DNA of 64,000 bases from MedAcidi-G1 sp000817085 (GCA_045568635.1 JBJLAO010000002.1:248001-312000); one strand, 5' to 3'; positions 1 through 10,434 are shown, numbered from the stretch's first letter. The notes: generated by a model from the letters alone, not told the origin. Translations and numbers: made by a program.

Positions 1-29
1 TTTTGGCCATTTAAGTGGCTTCTCTTTTA

Positions 30-1454
30 ATGAGGGATGTTTTAAAGTTGAAAATTAGGCTTATTTTGAGCTTCTTAGCATTAGTTTTTTTGATTTCTCT
101 CACTTCTTGTGGATCACGTCATGAGGAGCTCGACAACATTACTCAAAGCATTGAAAAGTGCCCTGGAGAGGTGGTCCCTACACCCTTGATAATCAACTGC
201 TACTACCACAGCGAAGGCAACTCGGATACAGCTTTTGCAGTAATTAAATCTACGAAAGCTACCCATAAGCCAATTCTTTTCCTTCACGGTGGGCCAGGCG
301 GGAGGTCAATTTTTGATCGGCATATATGGCTAACACCTCAATCCGAACTACTAAATTCTCATGATTTAATTTTGGTTGATCAAAAAGGTTCAGGTGAATC
401 TAAACCTTCTCTAGACTGCTGGGAAGTTGATGGTGGTTTAACAGCAGAATCAATTTCAGATTGCAAAACGAGGCTTTCTTCAGAAGGAATAAATTTTTCT
501 TCCTATCGAATTTCAGAAATCGCTGAAGACATAGTTGACCTCCGAATCGCCTTAGGGATTAACAAGTGGAATTTGTACGGTGTTTCTTTTGGTTCGCGAA
601 TAGCACTCGAGTTAGTTGCCATCGACCAAGCAGCAGTTAATAGCGTTGTTCTAGATTCACCTCTTCCTAGTCACGTGGCAGCCTATGACTCTTTACCATA
701 CGAGTCAGAACTGGCAATAAATTTTGCAATCAACAACTGTCAAAAAATAAAAGAATGCGACACTATAGTTCTTGATCAAGAAATCCCTGATTGTTCAAAT
801 GAACAAAAACCCATATCCGAGTGTCTCGGTGAGTTGCTCATAGATCTTCACAAAAATCCGATTATATTTTCAGATGGTGAAAAAAGCATTCCTGTTGATG
901 ACACAGTATTTGCATCCCAACTAGCAAAAACTCTTGCCCATCCAGATGGAAGAAACATCGTTCCAAAAGCTGTGGTACTGGCACTAAATGGCCGTATGGC
1001 GGAAGCCATGAGTTCTCTCTTGACTGTTGGCATTTCTGGGTATTCAGAAGGTGATGAATTAAGTGAAGGTGCGCAATTCTCTTCTGAATGTCTTGACGAA
1101 CTTCCAAAAAACAATCCTCTTATTGAACAGTATTCAACTCCTATCGCTTCAGCTCTGACTGAAAGAGAGAAAGTCCTTCAGGAAATCTGTGCAATTTGGA
1201 GTCCTGATGAAACTATTTTGAAGGAAACTTTTTTTCAATCATTTGAGACAGAAGCCTTAATACTTGGAGGTTTGCTTGATCCAATCACACCAGTCGCCTG
1301 GTCTTCAAAAACGCAGGAAATTTTACCAAATTCTATTTTGGTGAAGAGAGAGAATTGGACACATGCCCCTTCCTTGAGCGACCAATGCGCAAAAGAACTT
1401 GTCTACAAGTTTTTCACTGGTAGCCGGTGGGTTGCTGAAAATGCACCTTGCTGA
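30..1454 (+). CDS. Secreted alpha/beta hydrolase lipoprotein, TAP/prolyl-aminopeptidase-like
   Basis: Probably an exported serine peptidase or esterase of the tripeptidyl/prolyl aminopeptidase type. Counting from a GTG at 15, residues 12-32 form a signal peptide ending in the lipobox LTSC, so it should be lipid-anchored. HGGPGG (91-96) is the oxyanion motif, GVSFGS (189-194) holds the nucleophile Ser191, and a late LGGLLDPITP and NWTHAP supply the Asp and His. The C-terminal part resembles the TAP-like domain. Starts at GTG 15, ATG 30 or TTG 48 are possible; TTG 48 gives the most normal signal peptide and has a GAGGGA upstream. It converges on the next gene. Substrate unknown. Confidence 0.75.
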   Translation: MRDVLKLKIRLILSFLALVFLISLTSCGSRHEELDNITQSIEKCPGEVVPTPLIINCYYHSEGNSDTAFAVIKSTKATHKPILFLHGGPGGRSIFDRHIWLTPQSELLNSHDLILVDQKGSGESKPSLDCWEVDGGLTAESISDCKTRLSSEGINFSSYRISEIAEDIVDLRIALGINKWNLYGVSFGSRIALELVAIDQAAVNSVVLDSPLPSHVAAYDSLPYESELAINFAINNCQKIKECDTIVLDQEIPDCSNEQKPISECLGELLIDLHKNPIIFSDGEKSIPVDDTVFASQLAKTLAHPDGRNIVPKAVVLALNGRMAEAMSSLLTVGISGYSEGDELSEGAQFSSECLDELPKNNPLIEQYSTPIASALTEREKVLQEICAIWSPDETILKETFFQSFETEALILGGLLDPITPVAWSSKTQEILPNSILVKRENWTHAPSLSDQCAKELVYKFFTGSRWVAENAPC

Positions 1455-1465
1455 ACACAGTTTAT

Positions 1466-2602
1466 TTAAGGAACGTAGACACCCAACCAAGCAAACACAC
1501 ATAAAGAAACCATGCAACAAGCTGAGATAAAAGGAACAGCGAAGCGAAGCCTAGCTTGACTAGAAAGTGATAAAACACCCAGAATTATTGGAAATCCATT
1601 TAAAGCGTACCTCTCAAGACTGTTTATGTTCTCTGCTGCAAGTGCTACTGCTATACAGCTAGCCGAGAAAAGTACATACCTTAGAGGCCATTCTTTAAAA
1701 AGTTTGACCAATAAAAAGAACAGTAGTAGAGCAGAAACTACATGCAAAGTTTCAGTTGGCGAAGCCCCAGTGAATACCCGAGCGATTCCTTTAATGATTC
1801 TAGAAAAGGGATCGACAAAACTACCTCTTAGAGACTCCTGTGCTTTTATCGGAGCGAGAGTTTGATCAAAGTGGAGTGACGCCCAGAGTATGTATATACC
1901 GCTTCCGATGAATCCGCTGGATAGAGCCGCAGTTGACTCAAATAATCCTCTCCTTTGGTTTATTTTCCGATTTTCCCAAATTGTCCAGAGTATTGGAATA
2001 GTTAGAAGTAAACCAGTGGGTCTAACTAAAGCTGCCGCAAATGAACAAAAAATAACTGTCTTCCATTGCTCTTTACGAAGACCTATAAAGCAATAAATGC
2101 TAAAAGTTAAGAAGAGACTCTCCGCATAAGCCCATGTAAGCACGAAAGAAGATGGGAAAATAGAGAGCAACCAAACAGAACGCTTGGCCAATCTCTCATC
2201 ACGGGTTTCAAGGAAAACTAATTTTTTAATTGCCACCAAGGCTATTAAGGAAGCAAGATTTGCTATGAGGATCAAAGAAATAGAAACAGGTCCCGGAATT
2301 AAAACATCGAAGAGACGCCCCAGAATTACATATCCAGGGAAAAATCTAATCCCTTCCCTAACCACATCGTCATAACCGTTTGCAACTATAGAGGCGTACC
2401 AATCTCCATCCCATGCCATCAAACCTCGATCGAATCTTTCCCCATTTGGTGGGTCAAAAGTACCTGAAAGTAATTTGCTCAATATCCAAGCTAGAAAAAC
2501 AAGACATTTTGAGATAATGAATGCTGGCAACACTAAGAGTGCTTCACGACAGAAATTACTACTACTTGTCCAATTTAATGATTTAATTCTCTCAGATTTC
2601 AT
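1466..2602 (-). CDS. PIG-V-like membrane mannosyltransferase
   Basis: Multi-pass membrane protein of the PIG-V/GPI-mannosyltransferase-like family, which in Actinobacteria transfers mannose or a related sugar from a polyprenyl-phosphate donor outside the membrane. AWDGDWY (63-69) in the first extracytoplasmic loop is the family hallmark, followed by about nine hydrophobic helices. It starts at the TAATG junction with the preceding gene, so the two are translationally coupled. Acceptor and sugar cannot be read from the sequence. Confidence 0.7.
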   Translation of the reverse strand: MKSERIKSLNWTSSSNFCREALLVLPAFIISKCLVFLAWILSKLLSGTFDPPNGERFDRGLMAWDGDWYASIVANGYDDVVREGIRFFPGYVILGRLFDVLIPGPVSISLILIANLASLIALVAIKKLVFLETRDERLAKRSVWLLSIFPSSFVLTWAYAESLFLTFSIYCFIGLRKEQWKTVIFCSFAAALVRPTGLLLTIPILWTIWENRKINQRRGLFESTAALSSGFIGSGIYILWASLHFDQTLAPIKAQESLRGSFVDPFSRIIKGIARVFTGASPTETLHVVSALLLFFLLVKLFKEWPLRYVLFSASCIAVALAAENINSLERYALNGFPIILGVLSLSSQARLRFAVPFISACCMVSLCVFAWLGVYVP

Positions 2603-4137
2603 TACTTGTTACCGTCGTATCGAACAAGATTTGCGGGGTTGTAATACTCATCACCGTCAGCATTAACCAGAGTTTCACCGCCACTTAGTCGCTTACTTAG
2701 TTCTGACCTGAATGAACCACATTGTTTTCCAAAGGAATCGAATCCATCTATCCACACGAGCCAAATATTTTGCTCACTGCTACTTCTAGCTAAGAGATCT
2801 TCAGCTATAAGCAAAGGTGAAGATTCAAGATTTCGCTCCCTGTAGTCATACCAGTCGATTCGCTCTCCGCTCTCCAGTGATGGGTAAGAAAAAAATTCAT
2901 AACCCTTGCCCAAAACTCTGTTTCCTGCTGGAGCTAACTGATCGGGACAAAAAACGATCGAATCTCCTTCCTTTCCCTCATTAGTAATAACGTCCGCAAT
3001 CTCTCCGAGTTGAGTTCGATCCCGTGAGAGTTCTCTGGCAACTGAGACAGAACAAAGAAGCAACAAAAGTGTGAGAAGTAAAAGAGTTACCTTTGACGGC
3101 AGGCGCGACAACCCGACAGCAGAAGCAAAAATTACAAAAGGAAAGAAGAAAACTCCGTATCTACCTTGAAAGGCTGTGTCTGTTAAAAGACTTACTGTCG
3201 AGCCAAGAATCATTGTGCAAACAGAAATAAGACAAATTTCTTTCAACCAGTAAAGTTCATTTAAACCAATTTCTAATCCAGATCCTTTTTCGTTAATTCG
3301 AGTGAAAACTCCAAGTGACACTAATAAAGAGAGCGCGACTGCTACCAATAATGCTTCTGATCCTTTGCCTCCGCCAAAAGCTTCTAGAGTCAAAGCCAGA
3401 ACAACTGTTGGCCTGGGTGCTTTTGACCAAGGGGTTCCTGTATGTTCTAACTGCTCGAGGAAAACCGGTAGCCAGAAAACAAAAGGAATGCAGGCTCCTG
3501 CACTCCATGTTATTAGACGCTTGTAATTCTTTTTTTCTTCACCAGAACTTCTCATAGCCCTAATCAAGAGAAAAGATACGAGCCCAGCAAGAAAGAAAAG
3601 TGACCAATAATGGGTCATCAATAAGCAAGCAAGAGATACCGCATAAAAAAATCTGTTTTTAGTATTTGAATTTTGCGTAACCGTAGCTTTGTAGAAATTT
3701 AAATAGACGCACAGAAGCAAAAAAATTATTAATGAATACATGCGAACTTCTGTCGCATATCTGATAGCAAAAGGGCTTGATGCCATTAGAGAGGCAGCTA
3801 TCAGTGACTCTCTCTTGCCCATGTGAATGCGAAAAGTGAACCAGGTCATCACAATTGCCAAACAACCCAAAAGTCCAGAAAAGGCCCTCAGGGTAAAATC
3901 TGAATTTCCGAATAAATCTGCCCAGAACCCTAAAAGAAAGTAATAAAGAGGCGGGTGACCGTCGTGGCGCAAAGCTTCCACAAGAGAAGAAAAACTCTCT
4001 TCCGCTATAGAAGCCGACTGAGCTTCGTCGAGCCAAAGCGGTGTCATAGGCAAGAAATTGAAAATGACTCCAAATGCAATTCCTGTCATGGCAACTACCC
4101 AAAACACACTTTTTTGAAAATCAATTTTTTCAGTCAC
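2602..4137 (-). CDS. GT39/ArnT-like membrane glycosyltransferase
   Basis: Dolichyl-phosphate-mannose-protein mannosyltransferase superfamily (PMT_2). After the first membrane helix it carries LDEAQS (36-41), the acidic motif used for catalysis in this fold, then HDGHPPLYY (58-66). About ten further helices follow, and a soluble C-terminal domain of about 150 residues contains two Cys. It is the first gene of a two-gene minus-strand operon, with its stop overlapping the next start by one base. It likely adds a sugar from a lipid-linked donor to a surface glycan or protein; specificity is unknown. Confidence 0.75.
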   Translation of the reverse strand: MTEKIDFQKSVFWVVAMTGIAFGVIFNFLPMTPLWLDEAQSASIAEESFSSLVEALRHDGHPPLYYFLLGFWADLFGNSDFTLRAFSGLLGCLAIVMTWFTFRIHMGKRESLIAASLMASSPFAIRYATEVRMYSLIIFLLLCVYLNFYKATVTQNSNTKNRFFYAVSLACLLMTHYWSLFFLAGLVSFLLIRAMRSSGEEKKNYKRLITWSAGACIPFVFWLPVFLEQLEHTGTPWSKAPRPTVVLALTLEAFGGGKGSEALLVAVALSLLVSLGVFTRINEKGSGLEIGLNELYWLKEICLISVCTMILGSTVSLLTDTAFQGRYGVFFFPFVIFASAVGLSRLPSKVTLLLLTLLLLLCSVSVARELSRDRTQLGEIADVITNEGKEGDSIVFCPDQLAPAGNRVLGKGYEFFSYPSLESGERIDWYDYRERNLESSPLLIAEDLLARSSSEQNIWLVWIDGFDSFGKQCGSFRSELSKRLSGGETLVNADGDEYYNPANLVRYDGNK

Positions 4138-4243
4138 AATTAGATCGTACCCCTACATGAGTTAGAGAAATATCTCAGGCCAATAGAAGTAATTTTTGCT
4201 TATTTTCCCCTCTATCCCTTTTGGGCTTCTATGATCCGTATTA

Positions 4244-5677
4244 GTGACTATTAATGACAATCAAAATATTGATCCAATTATTATCGGGGCCGGGCCAGCA
4301 GGTCTTACTGCTGCATACCATCTTGGGAAACACGGCGTAAAAAGTACGGTTCTAGAAGCTGATTCCATCGTTGGTGGTATCAGCCGTACTGAGGTAAGAG
4401 ACGGTTGGCGCTTCGATATAGGAGGTCACCGCTTTTTCACAAAAGTACCTATGGTTTCTGACCTCTGGCATGAAATCCTCGACGAAGGCGACTTTCTTTT
4501 AAGGCCGCGAATGAGTCGCATCTTCTACAAAGGTCGCTTTTATGACTACCCTCTAAAAGCTAGTAATGCACTAAAAAATCTTGGTCTTTTCGAATCTTTC
4601 TTATGTGCTCTTTCATATCTTTGGGTGAGAATCAAGAAGCCATCAGATGTAAGTACTTTTGAAGGTTGGACGGTAAGTAGGTTCGGTTGGCGGCTCTACA
4701 GAATGTTTTTTAAAACTTACACTGAAAAAGTTTGGGGTGTTGATGCAAGCGAAATACAAGCCGACTGGGCTGCACAACGTATTAAAAATCTTTCTCTTTT
4801 TAAAGCCGTATTAAATTCACTAATGCCAAAGAGGAATCAGAAAGAAATTACAAGTCTCATCGAAGAATTTGAATATCCGAAACTGGGCCCGGGAATGATG
4901 TGGGAGAAATGCCACCAACTCATACAAGGTCAAGGTAGCAATGTTGTTTTTCAGAACTCTGTAACTTCTATTAAGCATTCAAATGGTAATGCAAACAAAG
5001 TAATTACTGAGAGCCCTAATGGACCTGAAACTTTTCTTACTTCGCACATAATTTCCTCGATGCCAATTTCTAAACTACTTCTGGCTATGGATCCCCCGGC
5101 TCCTGAACACGTCAGAGAAGCTGCGCTCTCGCTGACCTTTCGTGAGCACATAACCGTCGCACTGGTGGTTCCCGAAGAAGAAGGTTTCCCTGATAACTGG
5201 ATTTACATACACTCGCCTGATGTCCAAGTTGGCCGAGTTCAAAACTTTGGAAGGTGGTCTCCTTACTTAGTTAAAGACGGAAAAACTTGTCTCGGTCTTG
5301 AGTACTTCGTTACTGAAGGTGATGAAATTTGGAATACTCCTGACGCTGATCTAATAAGTCTTGGCAAATCCGAAATGGGTATTCTGGGACTGTTAAATTC
5401 TGAATGTGTTGAGGAGGCTTACGTCGTTCGGATGCCAAAGGCTTACCCGATGTACGACAAAAACTATTTCGAAAATGTCGAAACGATTAAAACGTGGTTG
5501 AAACAAAACGCCGAGAATATTTTTCCAGTCGGCAGAAACGGCATGCACCGCTACAACAATCAAGACCATTCTATGCTCACTGCCATTTTAAGTGTTGAAA
5601 ATATTCTCGGAGCTGATCATGATATTTGGTCTGTGAATGTGGAACAGGATTACCACGAAGAGGTTATCGAGACTTGA
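4244..5677 (+). CDS. FAD-dependent oxidoreductase, UDP-galactopyranose-mutase-like
   Basis: Flavoprotein of the amine-oxidase/UDP-galactopyranose-mutase-like group. The dinucleotide-binding motif GAGPAG lies at 15-20, followed by an acidic strand end and the second FAD-contact stretch GGISRTE and GGHRFF. The length (477) exceeds classical Glf (about 380), so mutase activity is only one possibility; relatives sit in polysaccharide clusters. It starts with GTG and is followed after 22 bp by a GT39 gene, beginning a four-gene plus-strand glycan operon. Confidence 0.7.
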   Translation: MTINDNQNIDPIIIGAGPAGLTAAYHLGKHGVKSTVLEADSIVGGISRTEVRDGWRFDIGGHRFFTKVPMVSDLWHEILDEGDFLLRPRMSRIFYKGRFYDYPLKASNALKNLGLFESFLCALSYLWVRIKKPSDVSTFEGWTVSRFGWRLYRMFFKTYTEKVWGVDASEIQADWAAQRIKNLSLFKAVLNSLMPKRNQKEITSLIEEFEYPKLGPGMMWEKCHQLIQGQGSNVVFQNSVTSIKHSNGNANKVITESPNGPETFLTSHIISSMPISKLLLAMDPPAPEHVREAALSLTFREHITVALVVPEEEGFPDNWIYIHSPDVQVGRVQNFGRWSPYLVKDGKTCLGLEYFVTEGDEIWNTPDADLISLGKSEMGILGLLNSECVEEAYVVRMPKAYPMYDKNYFENVETIKTWLKQNAENIFPVGRNGMHRYNNQDHSMLTAILSVENILGADHDIWSVNVEQDYHEEVIET

Positions 5678-5699
5678 AAGCCCTCTTTAGGTACTGAAA

Positions 5700-7133
5700 G
5701 TGATAATTCCATTGCTACGTGATCCTCTAGGCAACTTTCTAAAATTTCAAAAAAGACCATTTTATTTCAAACTGCTTCTCATTTCTCTTTTTGCTTTCCT
5801 TGTAAGAGTTCTATACGTGATTTTTGTTGAAAAAGGAGATCCGTTAAATGGGGACGCCTTTTACTACCATCATGCTTCCCGCTTTCTTGTTGATGGTCTC
5901 GGATTTATTGAGCCATATAGATACATGTTCGGGGGAGCTCAAGAACTGCTCTTCATTGAAGACCCCTCATACCTAACTAAAACCGCGAACCAAAGTCTTC
6001 CCGTCGGACACATAGAACCAACGGCTGGCCACCCGCCTCTTTGGGTTTTATTTTTAGCATTTCCGGTTTTGATCGGATTAGATAGTGTTTTTATTCAACA
6101 AATTTTTTCTGCTTTAATAGGTTCCGTCGGTGTTTTGACTATTGGTTGGGCAGCGCGTGAAGTAGTTGGTGAGAAAAGTGGACTGATCGCCGCAGGAATA
6201 GCTTCAATATATGCATTTCTATGGTTAAATGACGGACTGCTAATGTCAGAAACTCTCGTTATACCAATAGTGGCAATTATAATTGGACTTTCCGCTCGTC
6301 TATACCGTAAGAGTTCCCTTTACCTTGTATCAGCATTCGCTGTGATAGGAGGGTTGGCAATTCTCACAAGGGCTGAATTAATAATCGCTATTCCTTTTTT
6401 GGCATTACCTATTCTACGCACTTCATCTGAGACGCTGAAAAAACGATTGATCAAATATTTACTTGTAGGAGTTATTGTTATTTCGGTGATGATGCCTTGG
6501 GTCGCTAGGAATTTAATCCAGTTCGAAGAGCCGGTATTCCTCTCAAATGGTTCAGGAATTTTAATGGCGCAGACTAATTGTGACGCAACTTACTTTGGAG
6601 ATAAACAGGGTTACTGGGAATATTTGTGCGGTTTACCTCAACCTGTAGGAAAAGATGGTGAACCTACTGATGAATCAGTTCGTGATAAGGAGTATCGCTC
6701 AAGAGGCATTGACTACGCTGCGGACAACAAGAAACGTCTTATTACCAATGTCATCCCGAAGCGGATAGCTCGTTTATGGGGTTTTTACTCTCCAATAGAG
6801 CAGTTGCGCGCTGACAAACTTGTTGAGGGAAGAAATTTCAGTCTTTCACTTATAGGACTTTTTCAGTATTATGCTCTGTTGCCTCTGTCAATTCTTGGTC
6901 TGATTAAACTCAAGAATAAAAAAGGGGCTTTGTTGCCACTCATAGCTATGCCTTTAATTACCACATTTCTCGCTGCTATAACTATGGGAACAACCAGATA
7001 CCGCGTTTCAGCTGAAATCTCAATAATAATTTTTGCTGCCTTTGGGATACAGTTTCTCTTCGAAAGGATCAGGAAGGTTCGCATAAGTACGAAACAAGAA
7101 TCGATTTCTTTTTCAGAAGATAAAACATGCTAA
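5700..7133 (+). CDS. GT39-like membrane glycosyltransferase, paralogue A
   Basis: Integral-membrane glycosyltransferase. GDAFYYH (51-57) and EPTAGHPPLW (106-115) lie in the first external loop where GT39 enzymes hold their acidic catalytic residue. About ten helices follow. A later external segment has a Cys pair within NCDATYFG and GYWEYLCG that is repeated in the gene two places downstream. The start is GTG at 5700, and the 3' end overlaps the deacetylase by 7 bp (ATGCTAA). Role inferred: extracytoplasmic assembly of a surface glycan. Confidence 0.75.
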   Translation: MIIPLLRDPLGNFLKFQKRPFYFKLLLISLFAFLVRVLYVIFVEKGDPLNGDAFYYHHASRFLVDGLGFIEPYRYMFGGAQELLFIEDPSYLTKTANQSLPVGHIEPTAGHPPLWVLFLAFPVLIGLDSVFIQQIFSALIGSVGVLTIGWAAREVVGEKSGLIAAGIASIYAFLWLNDGLLMSETLVIPIVAIIIGLSARLYRKSSLYLVSAFAVIGGLAILTRAELIIAIPFLALPILRTSSETLKKRLIKYLLVGVIVISVMMPWVARNLIQFEEPVFLSNGSGILMAQTNCDATYFGDKQGYWEYLCGLPQPVGKDGEPTDESVRDKEYRSRGIDYAADNKKRLITNVIPKRIARLWGFYSPIEQLRADKLVEGRNFSLSLIGLFQYYALLPLSILGLIKLKNKKGALLPLIAMPLITTFLAAITMGTTRYRVSAEISIIIFAAFGIQFLFERIRKVRISTKQESISFSEDKTC

Positions 7134-7975
7134 AAAATATTTCAGTCACCCTAGATGTTGAAGACCTTCGTCCTGCAGATCATTTTGAAGACCGGTCAAA
7201 ATTGATGACAGAAAAAGTTTTAAATCTTTTTGCTGAAATGAAGATTCGAGCGACAATTTTTGTCGTGGGTGATGTAGCGAAAAAGCATCCAGAAGTAATA
7301 AAGAAAGCTGTAAAAGATGGACATGAGATTGGCTTGCATTCCCATAAACACATACCCCTTCAACTGTTAAACCCAGGTGACTTTGAACAAGAATTAAGCG
7401 ACGCAAAAACATTACTTCAGGAAATTTCTGGGCAGCAGATAAATGGCTTTCGTGCTCCGACAATGTCACTTACACCCGAAACTAAATGGGTGATCCCAAT
7501 AATGCAAAGAGTAGGTTTTACTTATTCTTCGAGCGTTCTACCTGCTAAAAACCCTCTTTATGGATGGGATGGTTTACCTACACACCCATTCAGGTGGTTT
7601 AATTCAGTCATAGAGTTTCCTTGTCCGGTAACGAATATTCTTGGCTTTACCATTCCTTACCTAGGAGGAGCTTACTTCAGACTTTTCCCCTCAATCATTA
7701 GAAAAATAGGCGTGAGACGATCTTCAAATAAAGAGGTTCTTTGGACCTACTGTCATCCTTGGGAATTTGATCCAAACGAAAGCTACTATCAGCTTGAAAA
7801 CGTCGGCCGTGCCACAAGTCGGATCGCTTGGATCGGTAGAAAAAAGATGGAAGGTAAAATGCGTGTCTTTCTTAAGGACGCTTCATCAGAAACCCTTGGC
7901 GACATAGCGTCGACAATGAATCTTTCTAAACTGCAAATAGTCGATCCGGAATCTTCACCTCTTGGAAAAAAGTGA
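7127..7975 (+). CDS. Polysaccharide deacetylase (NodB domain, DUF3473-type)
   Basis: Metal-dependent carbohydrate esterase family 4 enzyme. LDVED (9-13) supplies the catalytic/metal Asp, HSHKH (71-75) the two metal His, and GFRAP the motif-3 Arg. The C-terminal CHPWEFDP resembles the DUF3473 extension found in exopolysaccharide-locus deacetylases. There is no signal peptide, so it may act on lipid-linked sugars inside the cell. It sits between two paralogous GT39 genes and overlaps the upstream one, so the three are likely co-translated. Confidence 0.85.
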   Translation: MLKNISVTLDVEDLRPADHFEDRSKLMTEKVLNLFAEMKIRATIFVVGDVAKKHPEVIKKAVKDGHEIGLHSHKHIPLQLLNPGDFEQELSDAKTLLQEISGQQINGFRAPTMSLTPETKWVIPIMQRVGFTYSSSVLPAKNPLYGWDGLPTHPFRWFNSVIEFPCPVTNILGFTIPYLGGAYFRLFPSIIRKIGVRRSSNKEVLWTYCHPWEFDPNESYYQLENVGRATSRIAWIGRKKMEGKMRVFLKDASSETLGDIASTMNLSKLQIVDPESSPLGKK

Positions 7976-9368
7976 ATCTGCAGTGGGGACCGCTATAGAA
8001 ATCAAAGAGAAATATGAGATACGTAAAAAAGTAAACTTTAATACGATTCTATTCCTTATTTGTCTATTGGGGCTTTCCATACGTCTCTTGTATTTTTTTC
8101 TCGTAGCTGCTGACAATCAATTAAGTGGTGATGCCTCCTCCTACCATTTAACGGCAAATCTTTTTGCAGACGGTCTTGGCTTCACTGAACCATTCCGTTA
8201 CCTCTTTGGGGCTACCGATTTAGTACCTATTGAAGGAGAACTGGTTGAAGTAGTCACACCAATTGGCCACATGGAACCAACTGCGGGACATCCGCCGATG
8301 TGGACCTTACTGCTCTCAATCGGCTCTTTTCTTGGTTTCACAACTGTTTTCCAGCAGCAGATATTTTCAATATTTCTAGGCATACCCTCAATCGTTCTTG
8401 CGGGTTTGATCGGACGGAAAATAGGTTCAGAAAAACTTGGTTTAATTACTGCATCACTTACTGCCACTTATGCATTTATTTGGATTAATGACGGACTTCT
8501 TATGGCAGAAACGTGTGCAATCACTGCGGCCTTTGCATGCATTCTGGCCGGACTTGTTTTTGCTGAAAACCAGAAAATGAAAAACGCTCTGATTTTTGGC
8601 TGTGTTGGTGGTTTAGCAGCTCTGTGTCGGGCTGAACTGCTCATCTATTTGCCCCTTGTAGCAGCAGTTATTCTATTTAAGAAGAAGATTTCATGGCGAA
8701 TAAAAATAGTTCGCTACCTTTCTATTGGCTTAGTGGCCCTGCTGGTAATTTCTCCGTGGGTGATTAGAAATCTTTACTCATTTGAAGAGGACGTTTTTCT
8801 ATCCGACGGCGCGGGCACGGTTTTAGTTCAAGCGAATTGTGATTCCACCTATTACGGGCAAAACCTTGGGTACTGGGAGCTCAAATGCGGTCAACCGCCC
8901 CCGTATGGCAAAAATGGTGAACTACTTGACGAGTCACAAAGAGATATTATTGTTCGAGACAGATCTCTTGATTACATCGCTGATCACAAAAAGAGGCTTA
9001 TAACAGTTGTTGCCCCTGCGCGTATCGGCAGAATGTGGGGTGCATACAAACCCATTGAACAGCTACGCCTTGACGTCCTTGCCGATCGCAGATCTTTGAC
9101 AATTTCCTCAATAGGTTTTGGTCAATATCTGCTTTTATTACCTCTTTCCCTAATTGCTATTTTAAAATTGTGGAAAAAAAGAAGAGAAATTATATTTATA
9201 ACTTCAGCATGGATTCCAGTTGTTACATTTACCGCTGCCTTAACTTTTGGGAATACCCGCTATCGAACTGCTGCCGAAACATCCTTGGTTATTCTTGCAG
9301 CTTTTTCTATTGATCTATTAATTAAGAAATTTGCAAAAAAGTCTGAACTATTCGACAGGGATGTATGA
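7962..9368 (+). CDS. GT39-like membrane glycosyltransferase, paralogue B
   Basis: Close paralogue of the gene at 5700, with the same loop motifs GDASSYH and EPTAGHPPMW, the same Cys-pair segment (NCDSTYYG then GYWELKCG), and the same C-terminal NTRYRTAAE-like end. The start is uncertain: TTG 7962 overlaps the deacetylase by 14 bp, and GTG 7983 is an alternative. Its 3' end overlaps the convergent SGNH gene by 21 bp. The duplication around a deacetylase suggests two related sugar-transfer steps on one glycan. Confidence 0.75.
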   Translation: MEKSESAVGTAIEIKEKYEIRKKVNFNTILFLICLLGLSIRLLYFFLVAADNQLSGDASSYHLTANLFADGLGFTEPFRYLFGATDLVPIEGELVEVVTPIGHMEPTAGHPPMWTLLLSIGSFLGFTTVFQQQIFSIFLGIPSIVLAGLIGRKIGSEKLGLITASLTATYAFIWINDGLLMAETCAITAAFACILAGLVFAENQKMKNALIFGCVGGLAALCRAELLIYLPLVAAVILFKKKISWRIKIVRYLSIGLVALLVISPWVIRNLYSFEEDVFLSDGAGTVLVQANCDSTYYGQNLGYWELKCGQPPPYGKNGELLDESQRDIIVRDRSLDYIADHKKRLITVVAPARIGRMWGAYKPIEQLRLDVLADRRSLTISSIGFGQYLLLLPLSLIAILKLWKKRREIIFITSAWIPVVTFTAALTFGNTRYRTAAETSLVILAAFSIDLLIKKFAKKSELFDRDV

Positions 9369-10397
9369 GCATCCCCCTGTGGGGTCATCGTAACGTTGAT
9401 CCTTAGTCCACTCCCCCAACCACCAGTTGTCTTCTTTCGTAAAAAGGGGAAACCTTTCTTCAATTTTTTCAAAAACAGATCTACCTATAACTGCAGCACC
9501 GAATGGACATAGATGCCCATCGTCCTTGCCGTTGCGAACCTTACGTATCTGATAAGTCTTACCATCAAGGCCAGTTAGGAAACGTACAAAAGCACCCTGT
9601 TCACTGCCAAGTAGTTCATCTGTATCTATAAATTCAACTTCTATTTTGCGATCAGAAATTTCTCTATAAATTTGATTAACTAGATGGCGATTTTCCTCCA
9701 AACCTTCCCCCTCAGGGGTTGGAGGCATTCCTATCCAGATAATCAGGGAAGAAACTTTTAGTATTTCTTCTATTGAATTTTCTATGATTTGTTCATACTC
9801 TTTTTGATTTTCTTCGGCAAATGCCAGATCCCAACCTCCGATCATTACTGTCATAACCTCAGGTTCGTTTTCGAGAGACTCTTTTAGATAGCCCTGAAAT
9901 CCTTTTTGAGTTAAACCAACTCCCCCAAATGACCTATTTTCTACATTGACCGTTTTAGTTGATTCTAGAACTGCTTTTATAGCTAGATCTGCATCATAAG
10001 AAACGCTGTCTCCAATAGTGACGACACTTAAAGGCTCATTTTCTGTTGGAGTTCTGATTATATTTTCACTCGAATCCACACTTTCCGTTTCTGATTTTTC
10101 TCCATTATCTGATTGTGTGTCCAAAAGAGTTGTTTCTAGAACAACTTCTTTTTCGATTAATAAAGATGAGGCTGGCGTTAAATCTTCTGTAAAAAAGGTC
10201 AAGTTAGGTGAGCTAGTCGAGGTTAGAGTTGGCAATCTTGCCGTCTGGGTGGTGATTTCCTTAACAATTTCCTGTCTTGCAGTTGATGTCACTGTTTCCT
10301 CTACAGATAGATTTCCAAAAGCGGTTTCTGTAGAGCTGCATGCTGATAGAAAACAAATGGACGTAATAACACACTCTTTGTAGTATTTTCTAAACAC
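9348..10397 (-). CDS. SGNH/GDSL-hydrolase-like lipoprotein
   Basis: Predicted lipoprotein: a short signal ends in the lipobox LSACS. A Ser/Thr/Glu-rich linker of about 90 residues follows, then an SGNH hydrolase domain. Block I is TIGDSVS, block III is MIGGWDLAF (Trp where Asn is usual), and block V is DDGHLCPFG with the Asp-x-x-His pair intact. It likely removes or transfers acyl groups on surface glycans, as its cluster suggests. The start is GTG. A second, diverged SGNH protein lies at 12767-13948. Confidence 0.7.
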   Translation of the reverse strand: MFRKYYKECVITSICFLSACSSTETAFGNLSVEETVTSTARQEIVKEITTQTARLPTLTSTSSPNLTFFTEDLTPASSLLIEKEVVLETTLLDTQSDNGEKSETESVDSSENIIRTPTENEPLSVVTIGDSVSYDADLAIKAVLESTKTVNVENRSFGGVGLTQKGFQGYLKESLENEPEVMTVMIGGWDLAFAEENQKEYEQIIENSIEEILKVSSLIIWIGMPPTPEGEGLEENRHLVNQIYREISDRKIEVEFIDTDELLGSEQGAFVRFLTGLDGKTYQIRKVRNGKDDGHLCPFGAAVIGRSVFEKIEERFPLFTKEDNWWLGEWTKDQRYDDPTGGCSYIPVE

Positions 10398-10434
10398 TTG
10401 GTGAGGCTAACCGACCGTATAGGATCAGCGTGCT